58,000 bases of DNA from Clostridia bacterium (GTDB lineage Bacteria; Bacillota; Clostridia; Oscillospirales; Acutalibacteraceae), in assembly GCA_017465465.1 (NCBI GenBank), contig JAFTWE010000051.1, forward strand, positions 1 to 58,000, read 5' to 3'. The position numbers were made by a program, and so were the translations under genes. Each line of letters begins with the position of its first letter. Positions within the stretch are counted from its first letter, which is position 1. Below the pieces are notes generated by a model, which ran no database searches, had not been told where the DNA came from, and was given only the letters and a program-made list of their open reading frames with translations. This document shows positions 34,577 through 42,424 of this stretch, piece by piece.

Positions 34577-35362
34577 CTACGCAGCCTCGCCGCTGTTATC
34601 AAGTGTTTCAATCAAATCGAAATCCATTGAAAACTTGATCTCTCCCTCAAGAATATCGTCAACACACTCGGGATCGTCGCCTTCGAACCAGATAGCTACC
34701 GTAAATCTGTCGATAGCGCCTGCTTCGAAACTTTCGTTAGCAATGCTTGCAACCTGTCTGCTGCTAACGAAGTTCTTGTCAGCGTACTGTTCAAGAACGC
34801 TGTTGCTACCGAGAACAGGCTTTGCATATACTGTTGACTCATCGTTGCGAGTAACCATAACGCGAACCGCTTCGTCTGCGCCCTGGGTTACACTGTCAAC
34901 CTTGAGCTTTGCAGAATAACCTGCCTTCTCAGTGCCTGTATTTTTAACATAGAATGAATAAGTGAAGTAGTACATTCCGTCTTCCGTAAGGAAATTATGA
35001 GAACCGTCATAATCATTTATATCTGCAGGAAGAAGAGGGAATGTGCCCTCTCTCATATTTTCGAATTCGCTGCCTTCAAGAATTCTTGCAGGATTTTTAA
35101 AATCAGGTGTTTCACTGATTGCAATACCCGCATTGAAAGCATCTGCATTTGTGGTAACGGTGAAATTACCGCTGCTTATGTATGTTGTGCAAGCAAACAA
35201 GCCAAAGAGGAAAAGCAACAATATAATAAGTATAATAGTGAGAATTCTTATAAGTGCTTCTCTCTTGTTGAGCTTTTTGGAGCTTGTTTTAACCGAATAC
35301 TTGCCCATCTTATCGTCAGCGGCAGGTGTCGGCTGTGCATCATTTTTCTTTTTCTTAGCCAA
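34577..35362 (-). CDS. Membrane-anchored TasA-like locus protein
   Basis: 261 residues. It starts with TTG at 35362, eight bases after AAGGAG. The first ~37 residues are cytoplasmic and Lys-rich, a TM helix follows at about 38-58 (no AW motif; it ends LFACTTYISSGNF), then an extracellular beta domain of ~200 residues including MYYFTYSFYVKNTGTEKAGYS and a final MDFDLIETL strand like those of the TasA-like subunits. The lack of AW and the long cytoplasmic head suggest it stays in the membrane, perhaps as a base or anchor for the fibre. Starts 17 bp after the EAL gene. Confidence 0.62.
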   Translation of the reverse strand: MAKKKKNDAQPTPAADDKMGKYSVKTSSKKLNKREALIRILTIILIILLLFLFGLFACTTYISSGNFTVTTNADAFNAGIAISETPDFKNPARILEGSEFENMREGTFPLLPADINDYDGSHNFLTEDGMYYFTYSFYVKNTGTEKAGYSAKLKVDSVTQGADEAVRVMVTRNDESTVYAKPVLGSNSVLEQYADKNFVSSRQVASIANESFEAGAIDRFTVAIWFEGDDPECVDDILEGEIKFSMDFDLIETLDNSGEAA

Positions 35363-35379
35363 TGCAACTCGCTCCTTTC

Positions 35380-36120
35380 TTACACAATTGTTTTCTCATT
35401 TCCGGGTTTACCGTAAAACGGGCCTTTAAGCTGGTCAACACCCATTTTCTTGAGCATCTCAGCCTTTTCGGCAGAGTCAATGCCGTCAACCCTTGTTTCA
35501 ACCTCAATTTTTTTCGCAAAATCGATAAGACCCTGAATCATATTCTGTGTGCGCTCACTTTCAAGAATATCTTCAATAAGTGAAGCGTGAATACCGATGT
35601 AGTCAACATCGTAGTGGCTCAGGTTACTTAAAGATGTATATTCAAGGCCTAAATCGTCAATAGAAACCTTGAAGCCCAATTCTCTGAGCGACTTGATATT
35701 AGCAAGAATCTGCTCCTTATCCGCCTCGAGAATGCTCTGAGTAATGTTAAAGCAGAATCTGTCGGGCTTAATTGAGTGCTTGTCGAGAATTTTCATAACC
35801 TGCTGAACAAAGTTCTTTTTGCAGATATGCTTAACAGAAATCCATACTATAAATGAATTAACATCTGCCTCTCGTGCCTCACAGCGCTTGATAACATCAC
35901 AGCACTCCTCAATGGCCCAAAGACCAAGCTGGCAAATCTGACTTGACTTTTCGGCAATGGGAATGAAAATCTCAGGCAGAATAACGCCCACGGTTTTATC
36001 GTTAATTCTCATGGAAATTTCATAATCTATTGCCATATTAAGGTGAATGTCAAACACCGGCTGGAAAGAAAGCTCAATCGGTCTGAGTCTGCCTGTTCCG
36101 TTGGATTTTTTCTGTTCCAT
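35380..36120 (-). CDS. Degenerate EAL-domain protein, probably not a phosphodiesterase
   Basis: 246 residues, a stand-alone EAL fold. Compared with active c-di-GMP phosphodiesterases: the EAL Glu is kept (Glu34, as EIS) and the Asp-Asp pair is kept (DDLGLEYTSL, 155-156), but the Asn is Trp93, the ELTE acids are Asn125 and Gln128, the Lys of KID is Gly176 (YIGIH), the AEGVE Glu is Asp212, and the QGY Gln is Lys232. Catalysis is therefore unlikely. It could bind c-di-GMP or proteins and regulate the surface locus it heads. It is first of the long minus-strand run and has no signal peptide, so cytosolic. Confidence 0.82.
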   Translation of the reverse strand: MEQKKSNGTGRLRPIELSFQPVFDIHLNMAIDYEISMRINDKTVGVILPEIFIPIAEKSSQICQLGLWAIEECCDVIKRCEAREADVNSFIVWISVKHICKKNFVQQVMKILDKHSIKPDRFCFNITQSILEADKEQILANIKSLRELGFKVSIDDLGLEYTSLSNLSHYDVDYIGIHASLIEDILESERTQNMIQGLIDFAKKIEVETRVDGIDSAEKAEMLKKMGVDQLKGPFYGKPGNEKTIV

Positions 36121-36282
36121 AAGCTACCCTCTTTGCCTAAAATTCTGTCTTGCCAAAAACTTTTGGTAAAAATGCACTCTGATGTGCAAAATAACTATGC
36201 AGTCATCACAAAGGGCGCACTTGCCCCATTTATGCTTTTATACTTATAGTACACTTTAACACTTTTTTATGCAAATTGTCAA
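36121..36282 (-). promoter_or_regulatory. Promoter region and structured leader of the fibre locus
   Basis: Minus strand: TTGACA (36282-36277), 17 bases, TTAAAG (36259-36254), a weak -10. A TATAAG further down is an alternative. The ~130-nt leader contains short hairpins: GGGC/GCCC (36226-36213), TGCAC/GTGCA (36188-36173) and CCAAAA/TTTTGG (36166-36153). I could not match it to a known c-di-GMP riboswitch consensus. Confidence 0.4.
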
Positions 36283-36329
36283 GGGCTTTATGAATAATTT
36301 TTGAATAAACCATATATTTTTTTGTGCAT

Positions 36330-36367
36330 AAAAAATCAGGCAGAAAAGCCGAAGCCTTTCCGCCTGA
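36330..36367 (-). terminator. Terminator of the GntR-ABC operon
   Basis: Minus strand: a 14-bp stem with few mismatches (36367-36354 with 36349-36336), a TTCG tetraloop, then six T (36335-36330). Strong intrinsic terminator 5 bp after the permease stop. Confidence 0.92.
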
Positions 36368-36371
36368 AATT

Positions 36372-38597
36372 TTATAATTCTTTTTCAGGTATATATGCCA
36401 CCAAATCGGAACCGTCTTTAAAAACAAACATTACAAAAGCTCCATTATCACCGCTATAAGAGTAATAGCTCCTGTAAGAATTGAAATACTTTTCAATCAG
36501 CTTTTTGTCTTTTATTATCTCCTGAATCAAAATAGTATGTCCATAGTCTGAATAATAGGTTTCTCTGCTGACGTAATGTTCTTGCATAAACTCAGCAGAA
36601 AGATAACTTATTGCCGTAGATTTTTCACTTCTCATATTAATAGAAGCAAATGTAGGCTTCGGAGTCAGAAGTCTCACTTCAACCACATCTTCTGCTGCAA
36701 GACTATCAAATGAAATATTGTGCCTTGTTAAAAACTCAACTGTCTTTTTCATTGATTTGTAAACAGGAATGTTTTGCATAGACGGTCCGCCATAGCTCTC
36801 CTCTTCACCTAATCTCACTCTGATGTGATACATAGCCTTCTCTTCCGGGCTAAAGATTTCATCTGGTGTCAAGGCAAACAGCTCTTGGGCAAAAACCGTT
36901 CTGAATTCCTTCATTTCTTCCGAACTCACTTTTTCACTGAGTATTACTGATTCATTGAGGGTTTTACCGTAAACATAAATCTCCCCCAAATTATACTTTT
37001 CTTTATAATAAATATAATCACATTTCCAGCCAATTTCCGTTTCTTCATACTGTGTGGTTCCGGGTGTAACCTCCGGGATTTTCTCCCACTCCTTGTCATA
37101 ATCAAAATCCCAATCTGTGAAAGAATCTTTCAGTAATCCGTCATACCACTTTGTGTTTACCACATTAAGCGAAGCCTTTGCGCCTTCGAGAGAAACATTG
37201 CGATAAAAGCGTGAGATATACTTTCCGTTTTTCATTTTATACACAAAGCAAACAGAATCGTCACCCTTGCCCAATCCGTCAACAACCGTCTGATGAATCG
37301 AAAGAATAGTGTTTATATCGTCCTTGTCCGTCATAGGACCGTAAACTTTTGTAGATTCTCGTATTGTTCTTTCATAACAGCTGTCTGCAAAAATGAATTC
37401 ATAACTTGCCGGGCATATACCTGCATATTCAATTTTTTCCGGATCCGGTGTTTTTGTAAAATATCCGAAAACTCCCGTTGAAAGTGTAACTGTAAACACA
37501 GCCATCACACAGGCAACAACAGCCGTACCTTTAAGGTTTTTGATAAACTCTTTTTTGTTTCTGTAAACCAAAGCTGTTATTCCGATAAAAACCATTGCAG
37601 GAATAATGATACACAGAGCAACAGCAATCCATTTATCAACAGTAACAAAACCACTCACAAGCATAAACGAAATCAAAGCATATACAAACACAGTAAAGTT
37701 TACTGCACTTTTATTGGCTCCCAAAGCTCCTGCAATTTCTGCCTTTCTCTTTTCCATAAGCTTTGGCACAAGGCAAAGAATACCCACAGCCACCAACAGC
37801 CATACAATTACCGTCAGATAATCAAATCCGCTGAGATTGTATGCTTCACCCTCCACATATTTATAACCGATGTGAGGAGTAGAATTAAGATATTCCAAAG
37901 GATTCAATCTCCTTGTGTACGATGCGAAGGTTCTGCAGAATCCACCGAATTCGTAAAACATTTCATAATCAGAAAGTGCAGCACCGTTGACAAGGTTACT
38001 GATAGTATATCCCATTAAATAAATTACCGCTGTGGGGGCAAGAAGTGCCGTCAATGAGCATACTCCGCTTTCAATGAAGTTACCCACGCTCACGGTAAAA
38101 AGGCTTGCAACAGCAAAACCTAAAAGCATATCGCCGAAATAAACCAATGCATAAAAAACACTTGCCTTAATAAGCCCTGTTTCAACCGTTAAATAAATGC
38201 TGTTTAGAATTATTGCAACAATAAACGGAATTATTGAAGCCAGTACCATATAAAAAGCTGAAGATATAATTCTGTTTTTAACAAGCTGTTTTCTGCTGAT
38301 ACCCATTGAAAGGTAAACATTACTCATTTTAACCGAGGTTAAAAATCTGAACGAAAATAAACCTGTCAGCGCACCGAATGCGGCGTAGATATATTGGTAT
38401 ATAATGTATGTTTCATAAGTATCATGACTGAATATTTTATAAACATATTCCTTGTCCAAATTATTTGTATCCCATGTTGAAAACAACGACAGTAAAAACA
38501 ATCCGCAGGCAAGCAACGGGAAGAAAAGAACTGACTTAAAACATCTTTTCAAATCATACTTTGCGGCGTAATCAGCCGAAGATTTGCTGTAAATCAT
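36372..38597 (-). CDS. ABC-2-like permease of the GntR-linked transporter
   Basis: 741 residues. The N-terminal ~360 residues hold about eight to nine hydrophobic helices. The C-terminal ~370 residues are soluble with one TM near 365-385 and a large probably extracellular domain. Gene order GntR-ATPase-permease and the fused large outer domain match YtrABC-like modules of Firmicutes that respond to cell-envelope antibiotics. The 26-base overlap with the ATPase gene shows coupling. Substrate is unknown; peptide or lipid-targeting drugs are the usual inducers of the group. Confidence 0.75.
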   Translation of the reverse strand: MIYSKSSADYAAKYDLKRCFKSVLFFPLLACGLFLLSLFSTWDTNNLDKEYVYKIFSHDTYETYIIYQYIYAAFGALTGLFSFRFLTSVKMSNVYLSMGISRKQLVKNRIISSAFYMVLASIIPFIVAIILNSIYLTVETGLIKASVFYALVYFGDMLLGFAVASLFTVSVGNFIESGVCSLTALLAPTAVIYLMGYTISNLVNGAALSDYEMFYEFGGFCRTFASYTRRLNPLEYLNSTPHIGYKYVEGEAYNLSGFDYLTVIVWLLVAVGILCLVPKLMEKRKAEIAGALGANKSAVNFTVFVYALISFMLVSGFVTVDKWIAVALCIIIPAMVFIGITALVYRNKKEFIKNLKGTAVVACVMAVFTVTLSTGVFGYFTKTPDPEKIEYAGICPASYEFIFADSCYERTIRESTKVYGPMTDKDDINTILSIHQTVVDGLGKGDDSVCFVYKMKNGKYISRFYRNVSLEGAKASLNVVNTKWYDGLLKDSFTDWDFDYDKEWEKIPEVTPGTTQYEETEIGWKCDYIYYKEKYNLGEIYVYGKTLNESVILSEKVSSEEMKEFRTVFAQELFALTPDEIFSPEEKAMYHIRVRLGEEESYGGPSMQNIPVYKSMKKTVEFLTRHNISFDSLAAEDVVEVRLLTPKPTFASINMRSEKSTAISYLSAEFMQEHYVSRETYYSDYGHTILIQEIIKDKKLIEKYFNSYRSYYSYSGDNGAFVMFVFKDGSDLVAYIPEKEL

Positions 38598-39477
38598 AAC
38601 TCTTATCCTCCATTTCGCTCAAAAATACTTCTTCAAGTGTCATCGGAATTTCATCCATAGACGCTATTGGTAACAGAGCCACGGTTTTGCGAACCTTTTC
38701 AAGATTTTCTTCACCGATAACAGTAAAGAAAACTGCATTACCTTTAATCTCAAGGTTTTTAATTGGTAAGTTTTCAAACACTTCTTTTTTAACAGGCTGA
38801 GAAAGAAGAAGCCTGTACTTTTTGTTGTTATGAGGAATGTCATCAATAGAGCAGTCAAGGCTCATCTTTTTGCCGTTGATAAGCCCTATATGGTCACAAA
38901 GGTTTGCAAGCTCTGAAAGGCTGTGGCTTGAAATAATAACAGAGCATTCGCTCTCTGCCATATATTCAAGAAACAGGGTTTTGCAGATTTCTTTTTTCTG
39001 TGGGTCAAGGCCGTCAAACACTTCGTCAAGAAGCATAAACTTCGGCCTTGAAGCAAGGGCAAAAGCAATTTCAGCCTGACGCTTCATTCCCTTTGAAAAG
39101 CTTCTCAACTTTGCTTTTTTATCAAGGCAAAAGATGCTGAGAATTCTTTCAAAAAGCTTCATATCAAAGCTTTTATACATTCCATTGTAAAACTTTGCCA
39201 TTCCCTCAACCGTTGAGTTGCTCATAAAATACATTTCATCAGGAATATAAAACAGTCTTGTTCTGATTTCGTTATTGTCATAAGCATTTTCGCCGTCAAG
39301 AAGCACCTTGCCCGAATCAGGGCGGTACATACCCGAAGCTGTTTTTAAAAGGGTTGTTTTACCGGCTCCGTTGTAGCCGATAAGTCCGTAGATAGAAGAA
39401 TTCTCCACAGTGAAAGAAATTCCGTCTACGGCTGTGAAATCGCCGAATTTTTTAGTAACCGACTTTACCTCAATCAT
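38572..39477 (-). CDS. ABC transporter ATP-binding protein (YtrB-like)
   Basis: 301 residues. Walker A GYNGAGKTT (near 34-42), a signature region SFSKGMKRQAEIAFALA (non-canonical, as usual for this subgroup), Walker B FMLLDEVFDGLD, and a switch His in ISSHSL. The C-terminal ~80 residues are the accessory domain of ABC-2-type ATPases. It partners the permease downstream (26-base overlap) and starts right at the end of the GntR gene. Confidence 0.88.
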   Translation of the reverse strand: MIEVKSVTKKFGDFTAVDGISFTVENSSIYGLIGYNGAGKTTLLKTASGMYRPDSGKVLLDGENAYDNNEIRTRLFYIPDEMYFMSNSTVEGMAKFYNGMYKSFDMKLFERILSIFCLDKKAKLRSFSKGMKRQAEIAFALASRPKFMLLDEVFDGLDPQKKEICKTLFLEYMAESECSVIISSHSLSELANLCDHIGLINGKKMSLDCSIDDIPHNNKKYRLLLSQPVKKEVFENLPIKNLEIKGNAVFFTVIGEENLEKVRKTVALLPIASMDEIPMTLEEVFLSEMEDKSYDLQQIFG

Positions 39478-39867
39478 TTAATTCACCTGCTTAAGGTCAA
39501 ATATTTCGTCAACAGCCGATTTGATTTCACTTTTGGTAAGACCTTTTGAAACAGCAGAGTGCAAAGCAACCTTCAAATCCTGCATTGCTTCTTGCTTAAC
39601 TGTTTCATTGGCATTGCAGAATGGGCTGATAAAAACACCTCTGCCCTGGGCAGAATAAACTATTCCTTTTGCCTCAAGCTCCTGAAAAGCTCTTTTAACA
39701 GTGTTGACGTTTAATTTAAGCTCGCTTGCCAATGCACGGATTGAGGGCAATTTATCGTCGGGCTTATAAACTCCGGAATTAACAAGCCAGATAATCTGCT
39801 CTTCAATCTGCTCATACACGGGCACACGGCTGTGCATATCAATGGATATCACTTTTATTCTCCTCAC
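39478..39867 (-). CDS. GntR/YtrA-family transcriptional regulator
   Basis: 129 residues, the short YtrA subgroup: an N-terminal winged helix (SRVPVYEQIEEQIIWLVNSG, then LPSIRALASELKLNVNTVKR and GVFISPF) and only ~45 residues of effector/dimer tail. Such proteins repress the adjacent ABC operon until an envelope-active compound appears. The promoter ahead carries an inverted repeat across the -10/start region, a likely autoregulatory operator. Confidence 0.88.
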   Translation of the reverse strand: MRRIKVISIDMHSRVPVYEQIEEQIIWLVNSGVYKPDDKLPSIRALASELKLNVNTVKRAFQELEAKGIVYSAQGRGVFISPFCNANETVKQEAMQDLKVALHSAVSKGLTKSEIKSAVDEIFDLKQVN

Positions 39868-39898
39868 TTTTTATTTTTGCGCAAAAACATCCGTGCAA

Positions 39899-39955
39899 TA
39901 ACTGTGCTATCACTGATGTCACAGTTAGAATATCACACTATCAGACCCTTGTCAA
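39899..39955 (-). promoter_or_regulatory. Promoter and operator of the GntR-ABC operon
   Basis: Minus strand: TTGACA (39955-39950), 17 bases, TATTCT (39932-39927). A perfect 8-bp dyad TAACTGTG / CACAGTTA (39899-39906, 39920-39927; 13-base spacer) begins at the -10 and covers the start site. This is where a GntR repressor would block initiation. Confidence 0.82.
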
Positions 39956-40044
39956 TAATCTTTATAAGATTTTTATAATTTGTACCAAAAGCCGGAAACA
40001 ACAAAAGAAAACGCCCTCATTGCGAAAGTGCTCAGATATAGCAA

Positions 40045-40222
40045 ACAGCCTCCCCCGAAAATCGGGGGAGGTGGATTTTGCGTAGCAAAAGACGGTGGGG
40101 GTGATACAATGCGTCGCAGACCCACACCTCTTCACTCTTGCTTTTTACTTGTTACTTCATCTTCACCCCCTCAGTCACTATGTGACAGCTCCCCCTATAA
40201 AGCAATAGGGGGAGCCTTGATT
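40045..40222. mobile_element. MITE-like hairpin-ended element
   Basis: About 178 bp ending at the stop of the oxidoreductase gene. The left side has CCTCCCCCGAAAATCGGGGGAGG, written as the arms CCTCCCCC/GGGGGAGG at 40050-40072. The right side has GCTCCCCCT / AGGGGGAGC (about 40190-40216) next to a small TGTCACATAGTGACA stem. The outer ends are near-inverted copies of each other (AGCCTCCCCC / GGGGGAGCCT). Elements of this kind, non-coding and hairpin-ended, are common between genes in gut Clostridia. The interior has no gene. The 39956-40044 stretch shows nothing else. Confidence 0.6.
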
Positions 40223-41200
40223 TTACCCAAATTTTATTCCTGTTTTTTCTCTTATGGTTTTCATTGTTTTGCTCACGGCGAGGGTGAGGTCGTTTATTTT
40301 TTCAAGCTCCTGTCTTGCTTCGGGGTTTGTGATGTAATTATAAAAGCTCTGCGCTTCATACGACATCAGCACATGCTTTTCGGTGTCTTCTGTGAGGACT
40401 GTTTCGTTACCGTCATTATCAAAATAACTCATATATGTAAGCTTTGAAATTGACGGTGTTGCGATAGTTCCGTTATCACCAAAAATCTGCGAACCGAATC
40501 GGCTTTGACCTACCTTTGAAAAAGTGAGTGTCACCTGCTTGCCGTCATAATCAAAAACCGTTGTGCCGTAGCCGTCTGCCCCTGTGTGAAGAAGCCCTGC
40601 AGTTGAGGTGATTTTCTTCGGCTCGCCAAATAAATCAAGGGCAGGATAAACGCAGTAAATTCCCAAATCCATAAGGCAACCCGTTGCAAACTTGGGATTG
40701 AAAATATTCGGCAACTCCCCTCTTTTAAGAGCAGGATATTTTGAAGAAAGCTGTGAAAAATCAAAATGAGCCGTTGTGATTTCGCCAAGATTTTTCAAGG
40801 CATCTGTAAGCACCTTTCTTGCAGGCAGGTGCATATACATTATCGCTTCCATATACACAAGGTTTTTACTCTCTGCCAAAGCTCTTAATTCGCTGAATTC
40901 TTCAGGCTCAACGGTAATCGGTTTTTCGCAGATAACGTGTTTTCCGTTTTGAAGCATCAGTTTGCTTTGTGAATAATGAAGTGAATTAGGGCTTGCAATA
41001 TACACCGCATCAACATCACTTTTTGCAAGGTCGTTTATATCATCAAAAACTTCTGCACCGCCAAAGGGCTTTGCAAACTGCTCACCTTTTTCTTTGCTTC
41101 GCGAATATACGGCTGAAAACTCCAAGCCTTCAACAAGCTCGGTGCCTTTCACAAAAGATTCGGCAATCCAACCTGTGCCGATTACTGCATATTTAATCAT
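40223..41200 (-). CDS. Gfo/Idh/MocA-family oxidoreductase
   Basis: 325 residues from the ATG at 41200. N-terminal Rossmann fold GTGWIAESF (near residues 8-16) and the family motif CEKPITVE (near 92-99), whose Lys is catalytic; the C-terminal alpha/beta domain holds the substrate site. Members oxidise sugars, inositols or trans-dihydrodiols with NAD(P)+. Nothing next door fixes the substrate. The frame extends six codons upstream, but the GGGGAA site suits 41200. Its last codons border the hairpin element. Confidence 0.88.
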   Translation of the reverse strand: MIKYAVIGTGWIAESFVKGTELVEGLEFSAVYSRSKEKGEQFAKPFGGAEVFDDINDLAKSDVDAVYIASPNSLHYSQSKLMLQNGKHVICEKPITVEPEEFSELRALAESKNLVYMEAIMYMHLPARKVLTDALKNLGEITTAHFDFSQLSSKYPALKRGELPNIFNPKFATGCLMDLGIYCVYPALDLFGEPKKITSTAGLLHTGADGYGTTVFDYDGKQVTLTFSKVGQSRFGSQIFGDNGTIATPSISKLTYMSYFDNDGNETVLTEDTEKHVLMSYEAQSFYNYITNPEARQELEKINDLTLAVSKTMKTIREKTGIKFG

Positions 41201-41260
41201 AGCTATTCCCCTTTCCATTTTATTTTAACTTGCCGGCAGATAAATTTCAATGTTTATCTG

Positions 41261-41288
41261 TTGAAATTTCAGCGAATTATGTTATACT
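41261..41288 (+). promoter_or_regulatory. ychF promoter
   Basis: TTGAAA (41261-41266), 16 bases, TATACT (41283-41288), 34 bp before the ychF ATG, with a GGAAAAGG ribosome site between. Confidence 0.7.
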
Positions 41289-41322
41289 ATTCTCATTAAA
41301 TTGGAAAAGGATGTCTTAATTT

Positions 41323-42417
41323 ATGAAATTAGGTATTGTAGGCTTGCCCAATGTAGGCAAAAGCACACTTTTTAATGCTATTACAAATGCAGGTGCGCAG
41401 TCAGCTAACTATGCTTTCTGCACAATCGAGCCGAATGTTGGTGTTGTATCTGTTCCCGATGCAAGGCTTGACAAGCTCACCGAAATGTATAACCCTGCAA
41501 AAACAACTCCCGCAGTTATTGAATTTGTTGATATTGCAGGTCTTGTTAAGGGCGCATCAAAGGGCGAGGGCTTAGGTAACAAGTTCCTTTCTCACATCCG
41601 TGAGGTTGACGCAATTATCCATGTTGTCCGTTGCTTTGAAAATGATGATATCATTCACGTTGACGGCAGCATTGACCCTGCAAGAGATATTGAAACCATC
41701 AACCTTGAGCTTATTTTCTCCGATGTAGAAATGGTTGAGCGCCGCCTTGACAGAAGCACAAAGGCAATGAAGGGCGACAAGAGCCTTGCAAAAGAGGTTG
41801 AATTTTTAAAGCGACTCAAAGACGAGCTTATGAACGAAGTTCCTGCAAGAAATGTTGAATGTGACGACGACGAAAAAGAGGTTCTCGATTCAATAGCACT
41901 TCTCACCTCAAAGCCCGTTATCTACGCTTGCAATATGAGTGAGGATGACTTTGCAAACGGCATTGACACAAACGCAGGTTATCAGAAGGTAAGTGAAATT
42001 GCCGCAAATGAGGGTGCTCAGGTGCTCCCGATTTGCGCTGAGCTTGAGGCAGAAATTGCACCCTTGAGCAAGGAAGAAAAGGAGATGTTCTTAGCAGAGC
42101 TTGGCGTTGAGCAGGGCGGTCTTGATTTGCTTATTCAGAGAAGCTATGCTCTTCTCGGCCTTATATCTTACCTCACAGCAGGCACCCCCGAGGTTAGAGC
42201 CTGGACTATTACCAACGGCACAAAGGCTCCTCAGGCGGCAGGTAAAATCCACTCTGACTTTGAAAGAGGCTTTATCCGCGCAGAGGTTATCTCTTTTGAC
42301 GACCTTATTGCTTGCGGCTCAATGGCTGCGGCAAAGGAAAAAGGTCTTGTCCGCAGTGAGGGCAAGGAATATGTTATGAAAGACGGCGACATTGTTCTTT
42401 TCAGATTCAATGTTTAA
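41323..42417 (+). CDS. ychF: Redox-responsive ATPase/GTPase YchF
   Basis: 364 residues, the normal length of this universally conserved Obg-like protein. G1 is GLPNVGKST (residues 6-14), G3 [20 protein letters not shown], an antiparallel coiled-coil insert near 130-200, and a C-terminal TGS domain with the end [18 protein letters not shown]. YchF (OLA1) prefers ATP and is linked to ribosome and stress functions. Eight bp separate it from the following FAD protein, so they are co-transcribed. Confidence 0.96.
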   Translation: MKLGIVGLPNVGKSTLFNAITNAGAQSANYAFCTIEPNVGVVSVPDARLDKLTEMYNPAKTTPAVIEFVDIAGLVKGASKGEGLGNKFLSHIREVDAIIHVVRCFENDDIIHVDGSIDPARDIETINLELIFSDVEMVERRLDRSTKAMKGDKSLAKEVEFLKRLKDELMNEVPARNVECDDDEKEVLDSIALLTSKPVIYACNMSEDDFANGIDTNAGYQKVSEIAANEGAQVLPICAELEAEIAPLSKEEKEMFLAELGVEQGGLDLLIQRSYALLGLISYLTAGTPEVRAWTITNGTKAPQAAGKIHSDFERGFIRAEVISFDDLIACGSMAAAKEKGLVRSEGKEYVMKDGDIVLFRFNV

Positions 42418-42424
42418 TTAAGCT

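Noticed and set aside
36121..36250. c-di-GMP (GEMM) riboswitch ahead of the EAL gene
   Set aside because: The conserved core of the class I or II riboswitches is not visible; only generic hairpins are.
40045..40222. Structured regulatory RNA in the 40.1-kb gap
   Set aside because: The two separate GC-rich end stems with near-inverted outer ends fit a mobile hairpin element better than a riboswitch.
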